A DNA stretch of 17,605 nucleotides from Microcaldota archaeon (GTDB lineage: Archaea > Micrarchaeota > Micrarchaeia > Micrarchaeales > CABMGC01): contig JAGWHG010000010.1 in the NCBI GenBank assembly GCA_028866975.1, forward strand, positions 1 to 17,605, in the 5' to 3' direction. The notes below the pieces were generated by a model. That model worked only from the letters and a program-made list of their open reading frames with translations, ran no database searches and had not been told where the DNA came from. This document shows positions 6,158-12,554 of the stretch, in pieces. The stretch's first letter is position 1. Every line of letters starts with the position of its first letter. The translations under genes were made by a program, and so were the position numbers.

Positions 6158-7453
6158 TTATCCTTTAAACCCTTTCTCTAATATCCCTCTCAGCCTCTCA
6201 GATACCTCCTTTGGGTTGGCCTTGAGCTTCTTTGCCACGTCACCTACTATGAAATTGAACACTTTTGGATTCTTCTCGTATTCCTTGAGGAGGTGGCTGT
6301 TCTTCCTTATTATCTCCTTTATCTCCCTATCCACCTCTGCGCTGCTCACCTCGCTTATCTCAACCTTCACGCCCTTTTTGACCTGCTCTAGGACCTGCTT
6401 GCTGATCGGAGTTCCCGCCCTTGCGACGTCGAGAAGTTTTTCGAAGTGCGCCATGCCGATGTCTTTGGCGCCATACTTGTTGAGGACCTCTACAACGTTT
6501 ATTATGGATTGCAGCGGCCATTTCCCCCTTGCATGCTCGAAAAGCTCAAGCGCCCTCGAATCAAATTGTATCAGGTCCAATACCGTCTTCTTGAGCTGGC
6601 CCGTGCCGCCTGCAAGCTCGCGTGCAATTATTCCTGCATAGATCGGCTTTGCGAGCTTTTTGGGCTTTATTTGGTAGACTGTCAGGTCTGGCTCGTAGAT
6701 GAAGCCGTATTCCTCATCGCTCTCCTTCTCCCTAGAGCTTTCTGTCCTGAGCGTTTTCTCATTGTACGACCTTGTCTCTGCGACAATCTTCTGCTTCTTT
6801 GAGTGCAGATCCTCTTGCCTTCTGATTTCATGCTGTGCAGCATCGACAAGGTTCCTTATGCCATTGACGTTCTTCACCTCCACCCGCGCATCTGCAACCG
6901 AGATGTTGAGGTCGGCCTTTATCTCCCTCTCGATGTCAAATCCAAGGTAGTACAGTATGCTGCGAAGCTCGTTGACAAACTCTCTTAGTTCATCTTGGCT
7001 TGCAATGTCTGGTTCGGTGACTATTTCCAGCAGCGGCACTCCGGACCGATTGAAATCTATAAGCGTGTAATTGTCCTCCCTGATGATCTTTGCCGGGTCC
7101 TCCTCAAGCTGTATTCTTCTAATCCCTATCTTTTTCTTCTCGAGCTCTACGTATCCGCCAAAGCCTATCGCATCCTGCAGCTGCGTTATCTGATACGACT
7201 TCGGCAAATCCGGGTAGAAATACACCTTTCGCACAAACGATGTGGCCTTGCCCGTCTTGCAGTGCAGGGCGGCAGAGACGCTCAGCGCGTATTCTATTGC
7301 GGCCTTGTTGAGCATCGGCTTCGAACCAGGAAAACCCATGCATATTGGGCAAATCGAGGAGTTCGGCTCATCCGCGCTTGTGCTGCACGCGCAGAACAGC
7401 TTAGATTTTGTCGGGATGGCAACGTGAACCTCTAGTCCAATCTTCATGATCAT
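6158..7453 (-). CDS. gatB: Asp/Glu-tRNA amidotransferase subunit B
   Basis: GatB is the kinase/transamidase subunit that binds misacylated tRNA, activates its side-chain carboxyl with ATP and accepts ammonia from GatA. Recognisable parts are the MKIGLEVHV start, the Cys cluster FCACST...ICPICMGFPG (zinc-binding in GatB), FYPDLPKSYQITQLQ, the RRIQLEEDPAKII and IDFNRSGVPLLEIVTEPD segments, and a YqeY-like helical tail from about residue 290 to the end. The tail probably recognises the tRNA elbow. At about 430 residues it is shorter than the usual 470-480; part of the loss is in the region normally reading EGSLRCDANVS, which here is EREIKADLNIS. The ATG at 7453 overlaps the gatA stop. An ATG at 7447 with GTGAT four bases upstream is an equally good start. 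It is coupled to gatA and followed by aspS. Confidence 0.93.
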   Translation of the reverse strand: MIMKIGLEVHVAIPTKSKLFCACSTSADEPNSSICPICMGFPGSKPMLNKAAIEYALSVSAALHCKTGKATSFVRKVYFYPDLPKSYQITQLQDAIGFGGYVELEKKKIGIRRIQLEEDPAKIIREDNYTLIDFNRSGVPLLEIVTEPDIASQDELREFVNELRSILYYLGFDIEREIKADLNISVADARVEVKNVNGIRNLVDAAQHEIRRQEDLHSKKQKIVAETRSYNEKTLRTESSREKESDEEYGFIYEPDLTVYQIKPKKLAKPIYAGIIARELAGGTGQLKKTVLDLIQFDSRALELFEHARGKWPLQSIINVVEVLNKYGAKDIGMAHFEKLLDVARAGTPISKQVLEQVKKGVKVEISEVSSAEVDREIKEIIRKNSHLLKEYEKNPKVFNFIVGDVAKKLKANPKEVSERLRGILEKGFKG

Positions 7454-8739
7454 CACAGGTTGTACTTGAATTTGTAGTCAAACGACTTCTCCCACTTCCC
7501 AACGAAGTCGAGCAGCGCATAGTCGTTGAAATGCGTAGTCACCAGCTGGGCGCCAACTGGCATGCCCTTCAAATAATCGTACGGAAATGAGACATGCGGC
7601 AAACCGGTTAGGTTTGGCGGAATTGTGAGCGAATCCATCGCATAAGCCTGAAGCGGCGGCAATTCTGCCGCCTCGTCGATCTTCGGCGCCATAATCGGCA
7701 TCGTCGGGCTTATTACGAACGCGTCTTTCATCAGTTCGGAGAGCTTGTTTGCGAGCAGCGCGCGGACTTTGAGCGCCTTGGTGTAGTACCTCTCCTTCAC
7801 GCTCGCACTCCTCACAAACGTGCCGAGCACTATCCTCCGTTTTGCCTCCATCCCAAACACCTCTCTCGCCTCCGTAAAGAACTCATTGTACTTCTTTGTG
7901 AATGCATCGAGCTGCCTTCCGTACTTATATCCTGTGTACTTTGCAAGGTTGGTCGATGCCTCTGCCATCGAGATTATGTAATATGCAGGTATCGCCTTGT
8001 CTATGAAATCTAGGCTGGTCCTCTCCACCTTGTAGCCCATCCCTTCAAGTTTTGCAAGCAGCGCCTCGAAACTTGCCAGTATCCCATCATCGATTCCATG
8101 CATCAGCTGGTCTATCACGACCAATTTTTTCTTCTTTGAGTCGGTTATCCCATTCTCTGTGCATGTTGTATCGTATCGGTCTGCCCCCCTTATGATATCG
8201 AAAGCCTTTCGTATCTCCTCACTGCTCCTTGCCATGAGCCCGATCTTGTCCAGCGAGTTTGCATAGTCTATCAGGCCATACCTAGACACTGTGCCATATG
8301 TCGGGGTAAAACCCACAACGCCGCAAAAAGAGGCAGGGTTTGATATGGATCCGCCAGTAGACTCGGAAATTGCAATGTGGTCCTTTAACACTGCAGTGGC
8401 AACAGCAGCACCGCTGCTAGATCCTCCAGCCACCCGTTTCTCATCAAAAGGATTCCTCGCCTGGACATCTGTATTGACCCCAAAGCTGCCGAAGCCAAAC
8501 TCGTCCATCACGGTCTTTCCGATGAAGTTGTATCCTTTCTTTGCCATCCGTTCAACACAAGTCGCATCAAACGGAGGAACGTATCCGGAAAGTATCTTCG
8601 AGCCGGCTCTTGCTTCAAAACCTTTCACGCAGATATTGTCCTTGACGCTGAATCTTGCGGCATCCTTTGCGCTATCGTTGATGGCGCTGAAAAAGTGAAG
8701 TCGTTGATTGAGGTCCTTGATTTCTCCTAAGTTTTTCAT
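7453..8739 (-). CDS. gatA: Asp/Glu-tRNA amidotransferase subunit A (amidase-signature glutaminase)
   Basis: GatA hydrolyses Gln (or Asn) and supplies ammonia to GatB. It belongs to the amidase-signature family with a Ser-cisSer-Lys triad. Visible candidates are Lys33 in SVKDN, the Gly/Ser-rich AGGSSSGAA stretch with Ser107/108, and nucleophile Ser131 in STGGSISNPASFCGVVGF. The usual SDTGGSIRQPA is ESTGGSISNPA here, so the Asp and Arg around the nucleophile are Ser in this protein. At 428 residues it is about 50 shorter than common GatA proteins (near 480). The N-terminal helices are brief, which explains part of the loss. The ATG at 8739 follows gatC by 12 bp, and its stop overlaps the gatB start. 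GatA is shared by GatCAB only; the archaeal Gln-specific GatDE uses other subunits, so the context points to Asn-tRNA formation. Confidence 0.93.
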   Translation of the reverse strand: MKNLGEIKDLNQRLHFFSAINDSAKDAARFSVKDNICVKGFEARAGSKILSGYVPPFDATCVERMAKKGYNFIGKTVMDEFGFGSFGVNTDVQARNPFDEKRVAGGSSSGAAVATAVLKDHIAISESTGGSISNPASFCGVVGFTPTYGTVSRYGLIDYANSLDKIGLMARSSEEIRKAFDIIRGADRYDTTCTENGITDSKKKKLVVIDQLMHGIDDGILASFEALLAKLEGMGYKVERTSLDFIDKAIPAYYIISMAEASTNLAKYTGYKYGRQLDAFTKKYNEFFTEAREVFGMEAKRRIVLGTFVRSASVKERYYTKALKVRALLANKLSELMKDAFVISPTMPIMAPKIDEAAELPPLQAYAMDSLTIPPNLTGLPHVSFPYDYLKGMPVGAQLVTTHFNDYALLDFVGKWEKSFDYKFKYNL

Positions 8740-8751
8740 TTAACCGCCAAC

Positions 8752-9024
8752 TTACACATCCGGCCCCACCACATAGAATCGGTGCGTTTTTGTCCCCTTG
8801 AGCAGCAGGTCGGAATGATCGAAGGGCTCGACTCTGTCTTCCCTCAAACGCCCCTCAATTGCGACAGGGTGGTACGCCGGCTTGAGACTGCCCGTGTCGA
8901 CCTTCTCTATTGTGTCAAAGTATTTCAGTATCTCCTTCACGTCGCTTTTTATCGCAGTGCGCTCACTTGAGCTAAGCCTGAGCCTGCATATCTTTAGCAG
9001 CCTGTCGAACTCTGCGTCTTCCAC
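8752..9024 (-). CDS. gatC: Asp/Glu-tRNA amidotransferase subunit C
   Basis: GatC is a small belt protein that wraps GatA and GatB and stabilises the complex. This 90-residue protein shows the family pattern: VEDAEFDRLLKICRLRLS (a helix comparable to the v.klArL.L start), ERTAIKSDVKEILKYFDTIEKVDT in the middle, then LREDRVEPFDHSDLLL in place of the typical lReD.v..s. The frame is open much further upstream, but that would overlap the divergent gene at 9127 and lacks GatC similarity. I therefore start at the GTG of 9024. A TATA-like TTTTTAAT centred about 25 bp upstream would put transcription start on the GTG itself, so the mRNA may be leaderless. It is the first gene of the gatCAB-aspS operon, with a 12-bp gap to gatA. 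Confidence 0.85.
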   Translation of the reverse strand: MEDAEFDRLLKICRLRLSSSERTAIKSDVKEILKYFDTIEKVDTGSLKPAYHPVAIEGRLREDRVEPFDHSDLLLKGTKTHRFYVVGPDV

Positions 9025-9045
9025 ACTTCTAATTCCGTCTCGACA

Positions 9046-9053
9046 ATTAAAAA
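9046..9053 (-). promoter_or_regulatory. TATA-like box of the gatCAB-aspS operon
   Basis: On the minus strand the sequence is CCTTTTTAATTG. The centre of TTTTTAAT is about 25 bp from the gatC GTG at 9024, which fits the archaeal TATA-to-start distance and implies a leaderless or near-leaderless message. No ribosome-binding sequence is evident, in agreement with this. Confidence 0.55.
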
Positions 9054-9089
9054 GGCTTTGTCCGAGTGGAGACAAAGCTATAGACAATG

Positions 9090-9097
9090 TTTTTATA
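9090..9097 (+). promoter_or_regulatory. TATA-like box of the PIN-like gene
   Basis: TTTTTATA centred near 9093.5 predicts transcription start around 9119-9120, giving a leader of about 7 bases before the ATG at 9127. This rules against the in-frame GTG at 9115 as the start. The element lies back-to-back with the gatC promoter in the same 102-bp divergent gap. Confidence 0.55.
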
Positions 9098-9126
9098 AGG
9101 GGTCCATTAGATAGGTGTGGATTAGC

Positions 9127-9576
9127 ATGAGCGTAAAAGCCACTGGAAATGGAAATGTTGGCAATGGCACTGTGAAGATTCAAGACATGACGCTGCAAGA
9201 AGCCCTGCGAAAGGAAAGCCAGGTAATAAAGGAGATGCTGGAAAGCAAAAAGACGTCTCCCGACGGGTTCCACATGTGGCTGGGAAAGAATTCGCCTGGC
9301 GGAAAATCGGTGCGATATGTGGTAATCGACGAGAATATATTCTCCCCAAGGCTCGTCGAGAAGCTGGTCAACCGCGGCGTAAATGTCTTGTATCTGGGAA
9401 GGGAGGTTCCGGACTACGTTATAGCCGGATACGTTAGGAAATACGAAAATGTCGTTCTGGCGACAAGAGACGCAGGTCTGGACCTAAGGCTTGGGCCAGG
9501 CAAATCGATGCTGCTAACCCAATCATACAGCTGCGGGCAGACTGCAGATGCCATAGCATACTTTGCAAAGCAGTAG
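9127..9576 (+). CDS. PIN-like (DUF5615/Mut7-C-like) protein with N-terminal extension
   Basis: A 149-residue protein. Residues 64-125 look like a PIN-like fold of the DUF5615/Mut7-C type: YVVIDENIFSPRLVEKLVNRG (64-84), YLGREVPDYVIAGYV (89-103), then VVLATRDAGLDLRLG (109-123). Candidate metal-binding acids are Asp68, Glu69, Asp96 and Asp115. The first 60 residues, containing a Gly/Asn-rich start and an amphipathic helix (QEALRKESQVIKEMLESKK), match nothing I recognise. Unlike the pair at 1-608, there is no adjacent antitoxin: the upstream gene is divergent gatC and the downstream gene is a parvulin with its own promoter. A stand-alone RNase or RNA-processing role is therefore more likely than a toxin role, but this is inference. 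The ATG at 9127 is chosen from the TATA position. Confidence 0.62.
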   Translation: MSVKATGNGNVGNGTVKIQDMTLQEALRKESQVIKEMLESKKTSPDGFHMWLGKNSPGGKSVRYVVIDENIFSPRLVEKLVNRGVNVLYLGREVPDYVIAGYVRKYENVVLATRDAGLDLRLGPGKSMLLTQSYSCGQTADAIAYFAKQ

Positions 9577-9586
9577 GTGCAAGCGA

Positions 9587-9594
9587 TTTATAAG
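9587..9594 (+). promoter_or_regulatory. TATA-like box of the parvulin gene
   Basis: TTTATAAG lies just after the stop of the PIN-like gene. The normal spacing predicts a start near 9616, four bases before the ATG at 9620. This supports the 91-residue form of the protein over the in-frame upstream starts at 9563 and 9599. Confidence 0.5.
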
Positions 9595-9619
9595 AGTGAT
9601 GAGCAATAGGGTCGATACC

Positions 9620-9895
9620 ATGGGAGAAAAAATAAGGTGCGCGCACATTTTGGTCGAGAAGCTCTCGCTTGCGGAAGAGATACTCAAAAAGCTAAAAGAG
9701 GGAGGAAACTTCTCGCAGCTCGCAGAGCAGTACTCGATCGACGGTTCAAGGAGAAGGGGCGGCGACCTTGGCGAATTCGGAAGGGGCATGATGGTCAAGC
9801 CATTTGAAGATGCCGCATTCGCGCTGCAGAAGGGCGAAATATCTGGGATAGTCAAGACGCAGTTCGGCTACCACATAATAAAGAGGATAGGCTGA
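9620..9895 (+). CDS. Single-domain parvulin-type peptidyl-prolyl cis-trans isomerase
   Basis: A 91-residue protein consisting of one complete rotamase domain. It accelerates cis-trans isomerisation at X-Pro bonds and is probably cytosolic, since no signal peptide or membrane anchor is present. The signature parts are CAHILVEKLSLAEEILKKL (residues 7-25), SIDGSRRRGGDLGEFGRGMM (39-58), KPFEDAAFALQKGEISGIV and the terminal FGYHIIKRI. Both dual-histidine positions, in AHIL and YHII, are present. Small parvulins of this kind are known in bacteria (PpiC/Par10) and in a limited set of archaea such as Thaumarchaeota. There is no chaperone gene next to it. It ends 6 bp before the convergent nucleotidyltransferase gene. 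Confidence 0.92.
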   Translation: MGEKIRCAHILVEKLSLAEEILKKLKEGGNFSQLAEQYSIDGSRRRGGDLGEFGRGMMVKPFEDAAFALQKGEISGIVKTQFGYHIIKRIG

Positions 9896-9901
9896 GAGCG
9901 T

Positions 9902-10585
9902 CTAGAAGATATTCTTCGTGGAGAAGTCCTTGTTTATCTCCTCGAAGTCCTTTATCGTGTCGGTGCCCCTCCAGTAGCAGTTGTCGAACTTCGTTCCGCC
10001 CAAGAGCTTGAGCCTGACTAGCTCTGGGAAAGTGGTATTTTCTATCGCACCGCTGCTTGGAAGGTGCCTAAAGACCTCATGCGTCATTTTGTAGACGCCG
10101 GCGTTTATCCAATAGTCCTTGAGCAGCGGCTTTTCAACGAAGCTGGTTATCGCATCCTTCTCGACATTTATTATGCCATATGGGCTTTGCAGCGGCGTGA
10201 GCGCAAGTGCGGCAACGTTTCTGCCGAGCTTTATATCGCCAACTTTGAGGTTGGTTATGTTATCACCATTGACCATCAAGAACTCCTTCTCATTTTTCAG
10301 GAGGTGCTCTACATTTTTCAACGCCCCCCCTGTGCCGAGAGGCTCTTTTTCAATAACAACCTCCGTTTCAACGCCCCACTTCTTTCCGCCCTCAAGGAAG
10401 GCGGTTATCTTATCGGCAAGGTAAGATGCTGCTATGATGAATGAGTCGTAGCCATATTGCCTAAGCCACATGATCTGCCATTCGATTATCGGCTTTCCGC
10501 CAACCGCAACGAGCGGCTTGGGCATATTGTCTGTAAGCGGCCGCAGCCTCTTTCCGTATCCCCCTGCAAGTATGACTGCTTTCAT
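9902..10585 (-). CDS. NDP-sugar pyrophosphorylase-type nucleotidyltransferase
   Basis: A 227-residue member of the RmlA/GlmU/mannose-1-phosphate guanylyltransferase family. These enzymes join a sugar-1-phosphate to an NTP to make an NDP-sugar for glycan or cell-envelope synthesis. Key motifs are all present: the nucleotide loop LAGGYGKRLRPLT (6-18), PKPLVAVGGKPIIEW (22-36), GTGGALKN (84-91), metal-binding Asp in VNGDNI (105-110), FVEKP (149-153) and NAGVY (161-165). The protein ends soon after the catalytic domain, with no left-handed beta-helix acyltransferase domain. Base and sugar specificity cannot be told: GDP-mannose, dTDP-glucose and UDP-sugar are all possible. Its ATG overlaps the malic enzyme stop by four bases (ATGA), so it is translated from the same message, a pairing with no obvious metabolic logic. 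Confidence 0.9.
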   Translation of the reverse strand: MKAVILAGGYGKRLRPLTDNMPKPLVAVGGKPIIEWQIMWLRQYGYDSFIIAASYLADKITAFLEGGKKWGVETEVVIEKEPLGTGGALKNVEHLLKNEKEFLMVNGDNITNLKVGDIKLGRNVAALALTPLQSPYGIINVEKDAITSFVEKPLLKDYWINAGVYKMTHEVFRHLPSSGAIENTTFPELVRLKLLGGTKFDNCYWRGTDTIKDFEEINKDFSTKNIF

Positions 10586-11844
10586 GATTGCAACCTCTTC
10601 TCCGCCTTTATCGCCTGCTTTATCATCAGGACGGTCTGCCTCTTTACCTCTGCAGGATCAACCTTGACGCGAGCGACATTGCTGTCCATTGCGGCCTGTG
10701 CAACTGCGCTGGCGACATTGCCTGCCACCTTGATCGCAATCTTTTGGTCGCTCATCTGCGGAACAATGTAATCTATTCCTAAATTACTTCCAACGCTCTT
10801 TGCAATCGCCTTCGCCGCCGCTGTCAGTATCTCGTAATTCACCTTAGTTGCCCGAGTGTCGAGCAGCCCGCGCATTATCCCTGGGAAAGCAAGAAGGTTG
10901 TTTATCTGGTTCGGCAGCTCGCTGCTTCCGGTCCCCATTATGAATGCCCCCGCGGCCTTGCCCTCCTCGTATCCAATCTCTGGTACCGGGTTTGTGAGTG
11001 CGAACACTATCGGCTTGTCATTCATTTTCGAAATGAGCTCCTTGCCAAACTTGTTCTTGCCGGACAGTCCTATCAGGACGTCGGCGCCCACAATGAGCTG
11101 CTCTAGGGTGCCTGCAGTCTTCTCAGGATTCACCATTGTCGCGATTTCCTGCTTGACATCATTGAGGTCTGCCCTGCCCTCGTATATTGCGCCCTTGGAG
11201 TCAACAGAATATATCTTTCTCACCCCCTGGCTGTGCAGCAGCCTTATCGCGCCGACTCCCGCAGATCCGGTTCCGTCTATAACTATCTTGACCTCCCTTA
11301 GCTTCTTGCCTGCAAGCTTTAGCGCATTGAACAGCCCTGCAAGTATCACTGTGGCCGTGCCCTGCTGATCATCGTGGAATACCGGGATGCTTAGCGAAGC
11401 AGCGAGCTTGTCAACAACATGGAAGCTCTTTGGCGATGCGATGTCCTCGATGTTTATCCCACCGAATGTCGGCTCTATCTGCTGGCCGAACTTCACGATC
11501 TCCTCCTCGTCCTTTGTCTTGATTGCAAGCGGAACCGCATCAACGCCTCCGAACCTCTTGAAAAGTATCGCCTTTCCCTCCATCACAGGCAATCCGGCTT
11601 CAGGACCGATGTCGCCCAAACCGAGAATCCTTGTGCCATCTGTTATTATCGCGATCGTGTTGGATTTTGCGGTATATTCGTACACCTTTGAAACGTCGTT
11701 TTTTATCTCCAGGCACGGGTATGCCACTCCCGGAGTGTAGTAGGTGGAGAGGTCATCTTGCGTTTTGAGCGGGACCTTGCTGACTATCTCTATCTTGCCC
11801 CTGCTCTTTTTGCTCAACTCCAGAACTTTGTCTTTGTCTGCCAT
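10582..11844 (-). CDS. Malic enzyme (malate dehydrogenase, decarboxylating), probably NAD-dependent
   Basis: A 420-residue malic enzyme of the short prokaryotic type, oxidatively decarboxylating malate to pyruvate and CO2. Visible landmarks are the catalytic Tyr in LSTYYTPGVAYPC (32-44), DGTRILGLGDIGPEAGLPVMEGKA with Lys91, the metal-binding NIEDI (131-135), VFHDDQQGTA (155-164) and the Rossmann loop DGTGSAGVGA (190-199). Asp215 (VDSKG) ends the second Rossmann strand and suggests NAD over NADP. I start at the ATG of 11844; a TTG twelve bases upstream is in frame but less likely. There is no C-terminal phosphotransacetylase-like domain. The four-base overlap with the nucleotidyltransferase shows co-transcription. 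Its product pyruvate is a likely substrate of the dehydrogenase complex encoded nearby on the other strand. Confidence 0.93.
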   Translation of the reverse strand: MADKDKVLELSKKSRGKIEIVSKVPLKTQDDLSTYYTPGVAYPCLEIKNDVSKVYEYTAKSNTIAIITDGTRILGLGDIGPEAGLPVMEGKAILFKRFGGVDAVPLAIKTKDEEEIVKFGQQIEPTFGGINIEDIASPKSFHVVDKLAASLSIPVFHDDQQGTATVILAGLFNALKLAGKKLREVKIVIDGTGSAGVGAIRLLHSQGVRKIYSVDSKGAIYEGRADLNDVKQEIATMVNPEKTAGTLEQLIVGADVLIGLSGKNKFGKELISKMNDKPIVFALTNPVPEIGYEEGKAAGAFIMGTGSSELPNQINNLLAFPGIMRGLLDTRATKVNYEILTAAAKAIAKSVGSNLGIDYIVPQMSDQKIAIKVAGNVASAVAQAAMDSNVARVKVDPAEVKRQTVLMIKQAIKAEKRLQS

Positions 11845-11928
11845 GAACCAACCCAAAACTACAATGAGATAGAGTAATTATCGCGGCAAGATTAATTAAC
11901 CATTTGCATGGCCACTAACGTGCCTGGG

Positions 11929-12492
11929 CTACTTTTTGAAAATTGGCAATACACCGAGGCTCACAACATCTGGTTGCTCTATTCCCTCGGCGAGTATCAC
12001 GGCCCTTTTCACGACCTTTCCTCCTGCCTTTTCTGTGATGCTTGCCATGGCATCCAAAGTCGCCCTGCTGCTGACAACATCATCGACTATCCCTACCTTC
12101 TTTCCCTTAAGTGCCGATGCGACATTAGCATCCAAGAAGAGCTCTTTTTCTGTTGCCGAAGTAATGGGCCTGTATCGTACAGATATCGGATTCGACATAT
12201 ATCCCTTCCTCTCTTTTCGGCATACGACAAAGGTCTGATGGCCAAGTATCGTGGCTATCTCGTGTATAAGCGATATCCCCTTGCTCTCAGAACTCAGCAG
12301 TATCTCGCAGTCCTTAAGATGCTTTGCAAGCTCCTTTGCGCTTGAATTTATCAATTCGACATCGCCTAGGCTCTCAAAGAACGCTATCCATGTATCATCG
12401 GAAACTTTCGTTAGCGGAAGCTCCCTGCTCAATTCGCCAAGCCTGAGCGTGTAGCTTTTCTGGCCGGTGTATTTCAGAATGTGTTCCCCCAT
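11929..12492 (-). CDS. Purine-type phosphoribosyltransferase (Apt/Xpt-like)
   Basis: A 187-residue type I PRTase, likely salvaging a purine base with PRPP to give a nucleotide. The PRPP-binding loop is GIVDDVVSSRATL (134-146), with the paired acids Asp137 and Asp138. Upstream, LSSESKGISLIHEIA (66-80) and FVVCRKERKGYMSNPISV (88-105) resemble the E.kGiplA and vvaRK..K.YM segments of adenine/xanthine-type enzymes. The PRPP loop has SSR where most relatives have STGGT or SGAT, so a basic residue replaces the conserved Gly. That may change activity or indicate a regulatory (PurR-like) role without catalysis. The ATG at 12492 follows GGGTCGTC. It is divergent from the dehydrogenase operon and 84 bp upstream of malic enzyme on the same strand, so co-transcription is possible but not shown. 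The base specificity is not determinable. Confidence 0.82.
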   Translation of the reverse strand: MGEHILKYTGQKSYTLRLGELSRELPLTKVSDDTWIAFFESLGDVELINSSAKELAKHLKDCEILLSSESKGISLIHEIATILGHQTFVVCRKERKGYMSNPISVRYRPITSATEKELFLDANVASALKGKKVGIVDDVVSSRATLDAMASITEKAGGKVVKRAVILAEGIEQPDVVSLGVLPIFKK

Positions 12493-12525
12493 GACGACCC
12501 TTTGTAAACATAGTTTTGCGGTAAC

Positions 12526-12535
12526 GCATAAATAG
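12526..12535. promoter_or_regulatory. TATA-like element in the divergent PRTase / dehydrogenase gap
   Basis: GCATAAATAG is the best TATA-like sequence in this 62-bp gap. Read on the plus strand it predicts a start around 12556, almost on the TTG proposed for E1alpha. Read on the minus strand (CTATTTATGC) it predicts a start near 12504, about 12 bases before the PRTase ATG. A second AT-rich element, CTATAATTGG at 12550-12559, could serve the operon if translation starts at the ATG of 12615. Confidence 0.4.
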
Positions 12536-12554
12536 TATTGTTATGAAGCTATAA

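Noticed and set aside
9025..9273. N-terminal extension of the gatC frame to 9273
   Set aside because: It would overlap the divergent PIN-like gene and its promoter, adds 83 residues unlike GatC, and a GTG at 9024 with a well-spaced TATA box gives the normal GatC length.
11857..11928. Gap upstream of malic enzyme checked for a tRNA or small RNA gene
   Set aside because: It is too short for a tRNA and has no cloverleaf pattern. It contains only AT-rich stretches such as TTAATTAA that could be a weak promoter.
11908..12345. Plus-strand frame of 145 codons opposite the phosphoribosyltransferase
   Set aside because: It lacks any recognisable feature, while the opposite strand carries an intact PRPP-binding loop and family pattern.
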